Part shown: positions 10,260 through 19,613 of the stretch, one piece after another | How the letters are laid out: each line of letters opens with the position of its first letter | Position numbering within the stretch: position 1 is the stretch's first letter | NCBI GenBank assembly: GCA_965205965.1 | Contig: CBDBHT010000007.1 | Span: forward strand, 310,001-374,000 | Direction: 5' to 3' | Length of the DNA: 64,000 bases | Origin: Bin55 sp965205965 | GTDB lineage: Bacteria; Pseudomonadota; Gammaproteobacteria; Pseudomonadales; Azotimanducaceae | Program-made: the position numbers and the translations under genes | Notes under the pieces: generated by a model | Told to the model about the DNA's origin: nothing | Database searches by the model: none | The model's input: the letters and a program-made list of their open reading frames with translations, nothing else

Positions 10260-10854
10260 TAAAAAATGGGACTTATATACCTGTGTACCATAGTTTCTTA
10301 GTTGATAATTTCATTTTAAGACCTTTGGGATTTTAGTTGAAGATTTGATAAGAAGTGGTTATGAGGTTACCTATAGCAATCACAATTGACGTACCTATTA
10401 AGCCACTCGTATTTATGATTACGGAAGATTCTGGTTGATGGTGGTATAAGGTTTTGTTCCCACTGGTGAGCCAATAAGTATGGGTATTTAGTGTGTTTAG
10501 GGGCTTTATTGAAGTTTGATATGCAGTGAGCTCCAGATTTTTCTGACGGTTTTACATATATCCAACGATTGTTTTCGTGTTTGACTTCTCCTCCTATGAA
10601 CACTCCGTCGATGGCGATTTGATAATATAGGTACGTTTCTGGCTCTGCTTGGGATAGATGAGCTGAGAACATTTCGACTCTTTTGCCTTTATAGACGAGT
10701 CTTCCTCGTTTTTCTTTTTCCAGTTCTTTTTTATACCCTTTAATTGTTGTTCTACCTTTTGCAATTCTCGTTTACACATAAAATAGTATATTTCTCAAAG
10801 TTATTGCTTTACTAAAACTAGCGTGGTACACAGGTATATAAGTCCCTAAAAAAT
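10260..10854. mobile_element. 579-bp inverted-repeat element of unrecognised family, with target duplication
   Basis: Element 10268-10846 begins GGGACTTATATACCTGTGTA and ends with its exact reverse complement; the inverted repeat is 23 bases with no mismatch (10268-10290 and 10824-10846). Both sides carry the identical octamer TAAAAAAT (10260-10267 and 10847-10854). A related site without the insert exists at 14775. This is the full signature of a transposed element. It is AT-rich, unlike the GC-rich IS copies around it, and its only sizeable coding potential is one small minus-strand protein. I do not recognise the ends or the protein, so it is either a new small element or a non-autonomous one moved by a transposase elsewhere. 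Confidence 0.8.
10367..10779 (-). CDS. Small unknown protein of the 579-bp element, possibly made by -1 frameshifting
   Basis: Starts at ATG 10779 (MCKRELQKVEQQLK), rich in Lys and Glu like a coiled coil. At about 10737 a canonical slippery heptamer, A AAG GGT, occurs; a -1 slip there joins the start to the longer frame (GYKKELEKEKRGRLVYKG, then FSAHLSQAEPETYLYYQIAI, then WLNRYVNCDCYR, stop 10367), giving about 137 residues. Without the slip the upstream frame ends near 10594, and the downstream frame could start at ATG 10672. No DDE, HUH or recombinase motif is visible. It may equally be a decayed gene with a point frameshift. Confidence 0.45.
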
Positions 10855-11205
10855 GTACCAAATTTTTTCTGCAGCGCAGACTGCCGGGTCTGCGTGCGCG
10901 TCGAACATGTGTTCGACAGCATGGTCAACGAGATGAAGCGGACGCGGATGCAGTGCATCGAATGACGACGCGTCGCCCCCACCTGGATAGGGCAGTGCAA
11001 CCTGTACTACAGCATGCGCCGGTTCGCGTTCCTGAAGACGGCTGCGGCTTCCGCCGGTTAAGTCCCGTGACCGCATTGCGCCCGAAAATCGAGCACACAT
11101 CGCCCATTCCACTCCAAAGGACACGCAGTGAACGGGATGAATCAGCCAAGGGAATCCCGTAGTCGGAAGCTGCTTGGTTAAAATCGAATTTTATAGAGGT
11201 CCCCA

Positions 11206-12573
11206 ATAGTAAAAAAGAGCATCAATTTAACACGTTGCGAAAACTCACTGCTGCTTTCAGAGTTTCATATCGAGGCTATGCTGCTTTGTGTATAAGAAGA
11301 TATTAATACCCCTTAGTTCTATAAATATTGGGCTCGTTGGCGACAGTATTGCTAAGAAGCTGGCTGCTTACCGATCAATACAATATAGATTGAGCTTCGC
11401 TTCAATCCACAACATAATAGCTAGAAAATGACTGGATGGTTGATCGAGATACTAAAGCGTGGGATGGATCAATGAACAGCTTGCTCTTCGTAGTAGCGTC
11501 CTGAAGAGAGTGACTTTTTTTACTCGCTTTTCCCGCATGAGTAAGCCTAGCAAAGCAAAAAAGATTACTCGAATACGATGTGGTGGATTGTCAAATGTAT
11601 TGAATATTTCGTAGCATGGTCTAACTTTTACTATCGTGGTGTATGCGATTTCGCATTAGGCCAGCTCTATTTATTGCCTTTTTGATGAATCATGTTCGAT
11701 ATAAGTGTTTGATTTTTAACGTTGTAAGGATTGTTTGCTTCGAATAAATAGAGGTCCCCATTAGATATATCCCAACCTAGTAATTCTCCGTATAGTTTTA
11801 ATTTAGGCTTGGTGCCGGTCTTTCCGTGTTTTGGGTACGGAAAACCGGCGTTTTCAGGCGTTCCACACGGCATTGCGTCGTGTATTGAGACGGGTGCCGG
11901 GTACTGATATTGCCCCACTAATCGCGAAACCCAATCCGGAAGGATCCAGGCTAATAGCGGAGTTTGGGCTATACGAGGAATTGCTTATCCCAACCCTACT
12001 GGCGATGGAGGAACTCCAAGCTATCAGCTTAAGTTAGGTATAGGTCTAGCAAGCGATGTGCTTGTGAAGACGCAGACGAGATGTTACGGTCCCTTTCAGG
12101 CGGAAGAGCGGCGAAAGATGGCATGGAATGGTGTATTTCAGTAGCAGTGCGGTTCCAATTAGGTCACAGCACATGGTGTCAGACTCTATGTTTATGCTAA
12201 TGATGGTTTCTTGCTTGACTGAATACTAGACAGATCAAGGGAGATATGTATTGGGATTGTGTCGAGCACGCTGAATCAGCATCATCTGAAACGATCGACT
12301 AGCTACACATATCCGAGGAACATTAGAATAAACTATTGTATTGAGTGATGTCGGGACACTTGACATGGCTTTCTTTCTTTGCTAGAGGATGTATAACAAA
12401 AGCCCACGGAGAAACAGGAAGGTGTTGGGAGCATAATATTACGGTTTATTTTTGCCAATCGATCACTGTTTAATCCAGAGTGGTACTACGATTACGCGTT
12501 AGGTAAACGCTGCTAATACCGTCGACGTAAATTAAATATGTTCTACGACTAAATTTTAGGTCAGTGGTTATCT
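11206..12573. other. Gene-free spacer before yejF
   Basis: About 1.37 kb with only short, unsupported frames on both strands. It contains the inverted-repeat element at 11664-11757. The longest candidates (+ 11831-12037 and - 11667-11918) overlap each other and match nothing I recognise. The downstream end is the yejF leader. Confidence 0.5.
11664..11757 (+). repeat. Small inverted-repeat (MITE-like) element
   Basis: Bounded by CTCTATTTATT (11665) and AATAAATAGAG (ending 11753), about 90 bases. The interior is shared with copies at 6487, 14642 and 55785 (inverted). The outer part of the terminal repeat seen at 14642 (AGCTGGACAC) has been lost on the left. Confidence 0.65.
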
Positions 12574-14181
12574 GTGTCATATTTACTTGAAGTAGAAGAT
12601 CTATGCGTGAATTTCGGCGCAGATGAGGCCGTTCGGGGCGTGTCGTTCAATATTGAACAAGGAGAAACCATTGCGCTGGTTGGCGAGTCGGGATCGGGTA
12701 AGTCAGTAACAGCTCTGTCCATTCTTCAACTTCTACCGTATCCGTTAGCCCATCATCCCAGTGGCAGCATCCGTGTAGATGGCGTGCAGGTCATGCATGC
12801 TGACAAGTCAACATTGCTCGGCATCCGGGGTGGTTTGGTGAGCATGATTTTTCAAGAACCCATGACTTCATTGAATCCTCTACATACTATTGCGAGGCAG
12901 GTAGGTGAATCACTGGTTGTTCATAAGAGATTATCGCGACGAGAAGCACGGCTACAAACCCTAGAACTCTTGGAACATGTGGGTTTGCAAGATGCTGCAC
13001 AGCGATTGAATGCTTATCCCCATGAACTTTCGGGTGGTCAGCGTCAACGCGTGATGATCGCAATGGCATTAGCCAATGAACCCAAGTTGCTTATTGCGGA
13101 CGAGCCGACGACAGCCCTTGATGTAACTATTCAAGCTCAGATATTGGAACTACTTCGGAATCTCCAGAAGGAAATGGGCATGGCGATGTTGCTAATCACG
13201 CACAACCTCGGCATCGTTAGGTCGATGGCGAAACGTGTCTATGTCATGACGGATGGTCTCATTGTCGAAGAAGGTGAAAACCACCAAATATTTAATGACC
13301 CACAGCACAGCTATACGCGGCATCTCCTTGATGCCGAGCCATCGGGTGAGCCGGCACCTGTCGATGAGACTACAGCAGCTGTCACCGATGCTCAACAACT
13401 GACAGTTAAATACCCTATCGGTAAAGGTTGGTTTGGAGCGAGACGATATTTCACTGCGGTTCGTGATGTCAATGTCGTAGTTCGTGCTGGCCAAACTGTT
13501 GGTGTGGTGGGCGAATCAGGTTCCGGTAAAACAACATTAGGTATGGCAATGCTACGTTTGTTGACTAGCGAAGGTCGGATCAGGTTCGAAGGCAGAGAAA
13601 TCCATAATATCAAAGGCAAACCGCTAACGCGTTTGCGCAAGGATATGCAGATCGTTTTCCAAGATCCTTACGGTAGTTTGTCACCAAGGATGACGGTGCA
13701 GCATATCATTGAGGAAGGGTTAAAAGTTCACTATCCACAACACTCTAAAATTAAACGTCGTGAGCTTGTTGAGAAGGTACTGATGGAAGTCGGTCTGGAC
13801 CTAGCATCCATGAGCCGATATCCGCATGAGTTCTCGGGAGGGCAACGCCAAAGAATCTCGGTTGCTCGCGCGATGGTGTTAAAGCCGAAATTCGTTGTGC
13901 TTGACGAACCTACTTCAGCACTCGATATGTCTGTGCAGGCACAAATAGTTAACTTGCTGAGAGTTCTTCAGCGAAGACACAATTTGGGCTATCTCTTTGT
14001 CAGTCACGATTTGAAGGTCGTGCGAGCCCTAGCGAACTGGCTAATCGTTATGCGTGACGGATTGATTGTCGAACAAGGTCCTGCTCGTACAGTATTTGAG
14101 AATCCGGCAACAGAGTACGCCCGGGCATTATTCAATGCCGCATTGGATATGAAAGTTGACTCTGAGTTCGTGAAACAGTAG
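12574..14181 (+). CDS. yejF: Peptide ABC transporter ATPase YejF, two fused nucleotide-binding domains
   Basis: 535 residues holding both ATPase domains of the YejABEF importer for oligopeptides (microcin C in E. coli). Domain 1 has Walker A GESGSGKS (37-44), signature LSGGQRQR (152-159) and Walker B LLIADEPT. Domain 2 has GESGSGKT (from 313), FSGGQRQR (from 420) and VVLDEPTSALD. The start is GTG 12574; no better start exists upstream and the ribosome site is weak. In most genomes yejF follows yejE directly. Here yejE, yejB and yejA lie 42 kb away on the opposite strand, so this ATPase has lost its operon and its promoter is unknown. All motifs are intact, which argues it is still used. Confidence 0.93.
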   Translation: MSYLLEVEDLCVNFGADEAVRGVSFNIEQGETIALVGESGSGKSVTALSILQLLPYPLAHHPSGSIRVDGVQVMHADKSTLLGIRGGLVSMIFQEPMTSLNPLHTIARQVGESLVVHKRLSRREARLQTLELLEHVGLQDAAQRLNAYPHELSGGQRQRVMIAMALANEPKLLIADEPTTALDVTIQAQILELLRNLQKEMGMAMLLITHNLGIVRSMAKRVYVMTDGLIVEEGENHQIFNDPQHSYTRHLLDAEPSGEPAPVDETTAAVTDAQQLTVKYPIGKGWFGARRYFTAVRDVNVVVRAGQTVGVVGESGSGKTTLGMAMLRLLTSEGRIRFEGREIHNIKGKPLTRLRKDMQIVFQDPYGSLSPRMTVQHIIEEGLKVHYPQHSKIKRRELVEKVLMEVGLDLASMSRYPHEFSGGQRQRISVARAMVLKPKFVVLDEPTSALDMSVQAQIVNLLRVLQRRHNLGYLFVSHDLKVVRALANWLIVMRDGLIVEQGPARTVFENPATEYARALFNAALDMKVDSEFVKQ

Positions 14182-14930
14182 ACGGGCAGTGCTCCAGCAA
14201 TTCCCCGTATCGCCCGGACGCAGCTATGAGTCTAGATTTTCTGGGTTAGGTTTCGCGGTTGATGGGAGCAGGCAGGTATCCTGTAGGGATCGGAGATTGG
14301 TAGCATATGGTAGCATATGGTGTATGGAATACGAGGTATCTTAAGGGTGGATGCGATGAAGTTGTGCAGGGATATGAGCAAACCCGGACCGCTTCAGGTG
14401 GTTTGAGAAACTGTCGAGCAGATTGCCTACGACACGACTCTGCGCCGCCCGTCTGGATCCGATCTCGCCGGTGCGGTTTCGGCGAGCGTTTCAGCAGATG
14501 CTGCGGTGTGGCTGGCGGTTTGATGTTGAGGATGGATATGCTTATGCTGCCGTCCGGCGGTCCGCGACGTAGAGGAGTACTCTTTAAGGATTAATTTCTT
14601 GGAATGTGCCAGCATGAGGTGTGTAATTTCTATTCTAATCTAGCTGGACACCTCTATTTATTGCTATTTTGACGAATCATCCCCTATATAAGTATATGAT
14701 TTTTAAGAATTACCTAGTTCAGATAATAGCAAACCTTGTAGGTTAATAGAGGCTTCCAGCTGTAGGTTATTTATCCTAAAAAATGTTCTGAAATGTTTCT
14801 ACAGCGCAGACTGCCGGCACCCCCTCCTTATCTATTACGGTAAGCGACGCGATGAGTACGAGTTACCGATCTTACTATCCTGGTGCTTGATCATTTCTTA
14901 GTTTTAAGATATGGAGTTTTGAGTTTGCAG
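14182..14930. other. Spacer with repeat copies
   Basis: No supported gene. It holds a short direct repeat (GGTAGCATAT twice, 14297-14316), the inverted-repeat element at 14642-14761 and, at 14773-14815, a sequence homologous to the empty target of the 579-bp element followed by an IS5-like fragment (CAGCGCAGACTGCCGG). Confidence 0.5.
14642..14761 (+). repeat. Small inverted-repeat (MITE-like) element, 120 bp
   Basis: The best preserved ends: AGCTGGACACCTCTATT at the left and the complement of AGCTGGAAGCCTCTATT at the right (15 of 17 matching). The interior is AT-rich and has no coding capacity. Confidence 0.7.
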
Positions 14931-15120
14931 CGTGCATCGTCGATCTTATATTTGTCAATCGACGCCGCGCCGCTGGTCGTTGACGTCGCTCGACCAAGCC
15001 TTGATTTCGGTTCGCAGTTTCTCGAGATCGCCGATACGACGACTGTGGAGACACAGACGCGTCAACGCACTGAGTTCGTTCTTCGCGATGTTCAGTCCAC
15101 TCCCATGTTTCGGCGTGTGG
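14930..15120 (-). pseudogene. IS630-family transposase C-terminal fragment
   Basis: Minus-strand reading gives HHTPKHGSGLNIAKNELSAL, containing the catalytic Glu region, then CLHSRRIGDLEKLRTEIKAW. It differs from the four IS630 copies at 24-55 kb, so it is a separate, older relative. It abuts the remaining 5' end of the serine hydrolase gene. Confidence 0.7.
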
Positions 15121-16377
15121 TGGAAGAACTGATTGAAGAAGGACTGCTTCCATCGGCTCAGTTTGCTATTGCGAGACAAGAGGAAATGGCTTATTTCAAG
15201 ACATTAGGCGGTGCTTCTAACAATTCACTGTACTACGTCTTGTCTTGTACTCAGGTGATGATGCCCGAAGCGACATGGTTGTTATTCGAGTCAGGTGAGT
15301 TGAATCGCGGTGATGTTGTCTCCGATATCGTGCCGGAGTTCGGTATCAACGGGAAAGAAACAATTCAGCGTAGAACATTTATTTCTTCACACGGTCGGAT
15401 TTCCACAAGTACCTTTTTGTCCTCTGGATTGGGATGTTCGGGAGAAGCGGTTAAAGAGATTTCGTGATTGGTACCTAAATTGGCCAGTTGGAGAGAAATT
15501 TGAGTACCACCCAGTGTCTTCAATGTGGAGACTTGCTGAAATCATCGAACGTATTTCTGGAATGCACTTCTGTGATTTCATTCGTAATTGTATAATTGGC
15601 TCCTTGGGACTGGAAGATTTTTTCTTGGGATTGCCAGATTCGGAGAGTGGGCGAGTTACAGAGATCGTGCACTGTGGTGATTCATTGACCAGTGAAAATT
15701 TCGTCCGATTGGGCGTTCCAGAGAGCCACCGGCCATGGAAGTAACTGAAGATGCCATTTTGCTTTTTTTAATCGGCCTGAGGTGTGTGCCGTTGTCATCC
15801 CGGGAGCGGGTGGCATAATGACGGCCGCGTCAATGGTGCTCTTCTACCAAGAACCACTTCACGGTGTAGCATAAATCGTGGGAGGGTGTAGGAAGAAACA
15901 ACATTGATGATGGCACGTACCGTAATCAGTAGCGAATATAGAGATTTGTTGTCAGAAGACATTCTAGGGCGTGTTTACACTAAATTCCTGATCATTTCGT
16001 ATATCAGGGCCAGATAAATGAACCCAGCGAACATGACGTCGAGTTTGTCGTAACGCGTCCCCACGCGGCGATACCGCTTGAGCCTGCCGAACAGGCGTTC
16101 CACTTCGTTGCGGCGGGCATACAGCATGGCGGTCGAAGGACCAAGGTTTCCGGCGTGTCGTTCGGGGCGGCACCACGGGCGTGGCTCCCAGGTCTTGCAC
16201 CACCCGCCGCGTCCGGTCGTCTTCATACGCACGGTCCATAATCACATACTTTGGGTGCTTCAGCCCGCTCTGCTGGAGCAGCCGGCGACCCTCCGGAGCA
16301 TCGTGCCGATGCCCCGGCGGACAGCGAGAAACTCCACGCCCGACGATCGTCCAACGCCAGCAGATGCACCTTGGTGG

Positions 16378-16530
16378 TCAGCCCTCCGCGCGAGCGGCCA
16401 ATACGAATTTTTCATTCGCAGCACTGTCATCCGCGCGAGCGGCCAATACGAATTTTTCATTTGCCCGTGAACTACTGTCAGCCCTCCGCGCGAGCGGCCA
16501 ATACTTTGCGGACCGCCAATACTTTTTTTT
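16378..16530. repeat. Imperfect ~51-bp tandem repeat inside the IS5 gene
   Basis: The unit core CCGCGCGAGCGGCCAATAC occurs near 16388, 16432 and 16486, twice followed by GAATTTTTCATT. It lies in the transposase segment coding the conserved GRSRGG region and disrupts it. Confidence 0.75.
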
Positions 16531-16775
16531 TAGACTGCCCGTCCCATCTGCATGCACCTTCACCGAGGTGCTGTCCAACATCGCTATCCCGGTGTCCGAT
16601 GCGACCAGACCCCGATCGCGCAAACGCTCGAACACCGCCGCCAACACCCCACGCTCCGCCCAGCGTCTCATCTGCACGTACACCGTGTTCCAACGCCCAT
16701 AACACGTAGGCAGGCTGCGCCAGGGGCAACCGTGTTTCAGAATGTACAGAATACCGTTGAGTACCCGCCGATGAC

Positions 16776-17910
16776 CCAATGGCATTCGGTTTGAGAAAAG
16801 TCGATCTGCGCCTTTGAGGGTTTTCTATAACCCATTGATTGACTGGGACTTGTTTCTGTTTTTTGGAGTGTTCAAAAAAAGGGGTTGCGTTGCGACATTT
16901 TTTTTGGCAAACTATGCTGTATGGAATTGTTTCGGACGGAAAGTGGATGGGTTCGAGAATCGTGGATCTGAAGTCGATCACATTTTGTGGCAGGCGGCTG
17001 ACCCGCCGTCGGATTGCGGACATTCAGAGGACGGTGGAGCTGTTTCCGTCCTTGAGTCGCGATGAGCTGGCTTCGGCCATCTGCAGTCATCTTGGCTGGC
17101 GGACGCCGAAGGGCGGGGAAAGCCCTGGATCCTGTCTACGGATGCTGCACGTGCACGTGATCCGGGGACTGCATGCGGTGTTCGGGATAAAGCGGAAAAC
17201 CGGTGCCGACATCGACCATTTCATCCCCGGCGATCGAGAGGATGTGGTGATGGAGATCGCCCCCCGCAAAGGCACACTCGCCACCTGTGGTGCACACTGC
17301 CTTCGGCTGGTGAAATACCTCGTCGGCAAAACGGTCTTCATCCTCGGAACCACCCTGCTGGATTCGAAGCAATACACCATCCCGCAACTGGCGGAGCGGT
17401 ATCGCGCAAGATGGGGCGTGGAAGAATGGTACAAGGTGTCCAAACAACGGATGGAGGTGGAAGACTTCCATGGACCAAGCGAGCGGGGAGTGAAACAGAA
17501 ACTTTATGCCGGCTTCCCCCTGAACGCCATGACCCGGCGGTTCTCCGGTCACGGCGACCATCGATGGAACGAAAGCCCGCACGAACATGGCAAGCCGCGC
17601 AGGCAGACCCATTTCAAGCACGGACTGGCGATGGTGGCGGCCGACATCGAGAGCCCTGTTGCTGAAGCAGGCATCCGCGCTACAGGAAACGGTCACCCAG
17701 GTGGTTCGCGACATCATCCGATGCCGGCAACGACTCCGGCCCGGCAGATCCTTCGAACGACGATCCCGAAAACCCGTGAAGATGTGACAGCGAGGGAGAA
17801 GACTGCAAGCAAAAACTGCTGATTAACTCAACATAGGACTGGCATTCCATACAGGGATGAAGGGCACTTCCTTAAACGAATGACAATGATCACTAAACGA
17901 ATGCCATTGG
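16776..17910 (+). mobile_element. IS4-type element, internally deleted 1135-bp copy
   Basis: Terminal repeats CCAATGGCATTCG and CGAATGCCATTGG are perfect. The octamer CCGATGAC is duplicated at 16768-16775 and 17911-17918. Compared with the complete element (about 2.55 kb without its insert) the whole middle is gone, including the DruA-like domain and the first two catalytic Asp regions. The junction lies at a GATGCTG shared by both sides. It must have been moved by a full-length copy's transposase, or shrunk after insertion. Confidence 0.9.
16914..17822 (+). pseudogene. IS4-type transposase remnant, N-terminus joined to C-terminus
   Basis: Reads RTVELFPSLSRDELASAICS, GWRTPKG and ESPGSCLRML, then immediately VIRGLHAVFGIKRKTG and the C-terminal third, with YRARWGVEEWYKVSKQRM (the Y..R..E..K signature of IS4 enzymes). 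The deletion is in frame but two catalytic Asp residues are missing. After about residue 245 the frame shifts relative to the complete copy. Exact start uncertain. Confidence 0.8.
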
Positions 17911-18240
17911 CCGATGACCCCATCGAACATTGCCCCGGGGCTTCGGGAACAAGTCCTGTATCTCGTTAAATTGCTCTTCCGTAAGTTGCATGATGACCTC
18001 TTGTCGAATGATCCAGATCAGAATCATACAACAAGATAGTGTCAACACGCCCTAGTCAATCGGGCACTGGGAATTGTAATTTCGGGCGACAACCGAAGAA
18101 AATTCCATAGTTTTGGTCATACCAATGCTCCTTAAGCATTCGGGCATGGTGGTGCTGAGGGACAAGATCGCATGGGCGGAAGGGCCCGGTCTCCGGTATT
18201 TCGTTTGCTTATTGTACAAACGGACACGACTGCAATTCAT

Positions 18241-18804
18241 TGCGTCTAGGCAGAAGAGTGGTCTCTAGTTCTACAAAAGCGGCTTCTCTAGTTGCCTAAG
18301 TTAACAGCGTTATTGATTGGTCCGACGATGCGACGATTACATCTGTTTGCATTCTTATTCTTGATGTATGGGGTACGGCCTGTGTTCGCAGTTCGAAGCT
18401 TGTATTCAAGATTGCCTAAGGACCTTCGTTGGTACAGATACGTATTATGCTATGTTGTATGAGTGAGACAACGTTCTGTTTTAGCAGATAACTGGTGATA
18501 CCCGGAGAATACAATTTACACAATTTGGTCGTATGGTTATGGAACAGATCGCTTGTAAAGTCGAGTTGTCGGGGTTTGGGTTTTGATGCCTCCATCATCA
18601 ATTATTCAGCGCGAGCTGCCGTCAAACCATCTGAAAACTACGAGGCATATGTTTTCGACGAAATCTACGCATGAACTTGTAAGCTTGTTCATTGCCGTAC
18701 CAGTACTAAGTACGGCTGTAGGATATCCTTACAATAATACTGTTTCAAACGCTCAGTTCCAAACGATCTGTTTGGCTTTTATGCAATCTTATGTCTGGTA
18801 AGTA
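18241..18804. other. Spacer before lpxA
   Basis: About 560 bases without a recognised gene. A 44-codon frame at 18328-18462 has a signal-peptide-like start (MRRLHLFAFLFLMYG, then VFA) but ends abruptly, so it is probably the stump of a secreted protein gene. Confidence 0.45.
18328..18462 (+). pseudogene. Possible stump of a secreted protein gene
   Basis: ATG followed by two Arg, a hydrophobic core and a plausible VFA cleavage site, then about 20 residues and a stop. No homologous family recognised, no clear ribosome site. Confidence 0.25.
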
Positions 18805-19608
18805 ATGGCAGTCAACATCAGCAAGCTTGCTGTAGTGCACAAACATGCTCAAGTAGGGGAAGGGTGCGAAATTGGACCCTTCTGTACTATCGGCCCGGAC
18901 GTTGTCATTGGGGACAACACCGTATTCAAATCACATGTAACTGTCGATGGACATACCCAAGTTGGTTGCGACTGTTTGGTTTATCCATTTGCGACATTGG
19001 GGTTACAGTCTCAGGATTTGAAGTACGTTCAAGGGACGGTTACTTATACTGAAATTGGTAATCGAAACATTATCCGAGAATACGTCTGTATTCACAGTGG
19101 TACGGAAGAATATTCGACTACATCATTGGGAGATGATTGTGCGTTGCTTGCACAATCTCACGTTGCGCATAACTGTCAAGTGGGTAATAACGTCGTGCTT
19201 AGTCACGGGGCGACAATTGGGGGTTATGTAAAGATCGGAGATCGAGCAAATTTAGGCGGCGTGTGTGCGGTACAGCAATTTTGCCAAATTGGACACGTCG
19301 CTATGGTGGCTGGATTGGCAAAAGTAGTGCAGGATGTTCTACCTTTCACTATCGCATCCGGCCATCCAGCCAAAATGCGGAGCATCAATAAAGTGGGTAT
19401 GGAACGGGCAAAATATGCTGCATCGGAAATTGCCGATATAAGAAAGGCATTTCGAATACTGTTCTTCCGAGACAATCGATTAGTAGATGCAGTGCAACAG
19501 ATACGTAATGAAATGGGGTCGTTAGCACATGTCAGTTTGTTGGTAGACGCTATCGAAGCATCCACGCAAGGCCTTGCTCGACCGCACGACATGAAGTGCG
19601 AAAGTTAG
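18805..19608 (+). CDS. lpxA: Acyl-ACP--UDP-N-acetylglucosamine O-acyltransferase LpxA
   Basis: First enzyme of lipid A synthesis; a 267-residue left-handed beta-helix trimer. Hexapeptide repeats run from about residue 8 (VGEGCEIGPFCTIG) to 190. The catalytic His is H122 in HVAHNC, and the C-terminal helical domain begins with HPAKMRSINKVGMERAKY. ATG 18805 gives the usual N-terminus. The usual neighbours lpxD, fabZ and lpxB are missing; the gene stands alone between a hydrolase pseudogene and a convergent cinA-like gene. GLQSQDLKY and the C-terminal linker are, from memory, more like LpxA of Planctomycetes/Verrucomicrobia, a point worth a tree. Confidence 0.9.
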   Translation: MAVNISKLAVVHKHAQVGEGCEIGPFCTIGPDVVIGDNTVFKSHVTVDGHTQVGCDCLVYPFATLGLQSQDLKYVQGTVTYTEIGNRNIIREYVCIHSGTEEYSTTSLGDDCALLAQSHVAHNCQVGNNVVLSHGATIGGYVKIGDRANLGGVCAVQQFCQIGHVAMVAGLAKVVQDVLPFTIASGHPAKMRSINKVGMERAKYAASEIADIRKAFRILFFRDNRLVDAVQQIRNEMGSLAHVSLLVDAIEASTQGLARPHDMKCES

Positions 19609-19613
19609 AGAAC

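Larger units (their letters stand above)
9471..11062 (+). pseudogene. IS5-family transposase, frameshifted and interrupted
   Basis: The first part (9471 to about 10160) reads IWKYRDQLAKSGRTKELFETF, MTGSPIVDSKMVEVP, a frameshifted middle, then WADSAYRLQALEEDLKVHG and GYRNRPLTAYRKK. The last part resumes at about 10868 with VRVEHVFDSMVNEMKRTRM and LYYSMRRFAFLKTAA. Between them, at 10161-10867, sits foreign DNA including the 579-bp element. The left end, GGCATGTCTACTTATTCGTTGAT, is shared with the IS5 copy at 49.2 kb except for one base. At least two frameshifts make it inactive. Confidence 0.75.
15975..17991 (-). pseudogene. IS5 (IS427-like) transposase, interrupted and frameshifted
   Basis: Starts at ATG 17991 (MQLTEEQFNEIQDLFPKP, preceded by GAGGT), runs to 17911, and continues across the nested element at 16767 with RRVLNGILYILKHGCPW. 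The C-terminal part gives MDRAYEDDRTRR, RRNEVERLFGRLKRYRRVGT and YDKLDVMFAGFIYLAL, in more than one frame. The middle (16380-16530) carries an imperfect ~51-bp tandem repeat that adds extra copies of the GRSRGG-coding segment. Confidence 0.85.
15967..18052 (-). mobile_element. IS5-family (IS427-like) element, itself interrupted
   Basis: The ends GGGCGTGTTTACACT and the complement GGGCGTGTTGACACT are flanked by TA on both sides (15965-15966, 18053-18054) within a CTAG target, as is typical of this group. An IS4-type derivative (16776-17910) is nested inside with its own octamer duplication. Without the insert the IS5 is about 940 bases. Confidence 0.9.
15110..18240 (+). pseudogene. Serine hydrolase (class C beta-lactamase/EstB-like), interrupted by IS5
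   Basis: Pieces at 15110-15966 and 18053-18240 join exactly across the IS5: SEDILVNRALGIVISGDN reads through once one TA of the target duplication is removed. Family segments seen are ELIEEGLLPSAQFAIARQ, SLYYVLSCTQVMM, EYHPVSSMWRLAEIIERISG, VIPGAGGIMTAASM and HSFGHTNAP with FGHGGAEGQ. The N-terminus is lost to IS630 debris, several frameshifts are present (around 15385 and 15745), and the SxxK catalytic lysine reads SCTQ (Gln). The gene was already decaying or decayed after insertion. Confidence 0.85.

Noticed and set aside
11667..11918. 83-residue minus-strand ORF ending in the repeat element
   Set aside because: Protein-like in part, but the same DNA recurs noncoding and in broken frames at four other places, so a repeat is the better explanation.
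18583..18801. 72-residue ORF immediately before lpxA
   Set aside because: No ribosome site, no family, atypical composition; treated as spacer.
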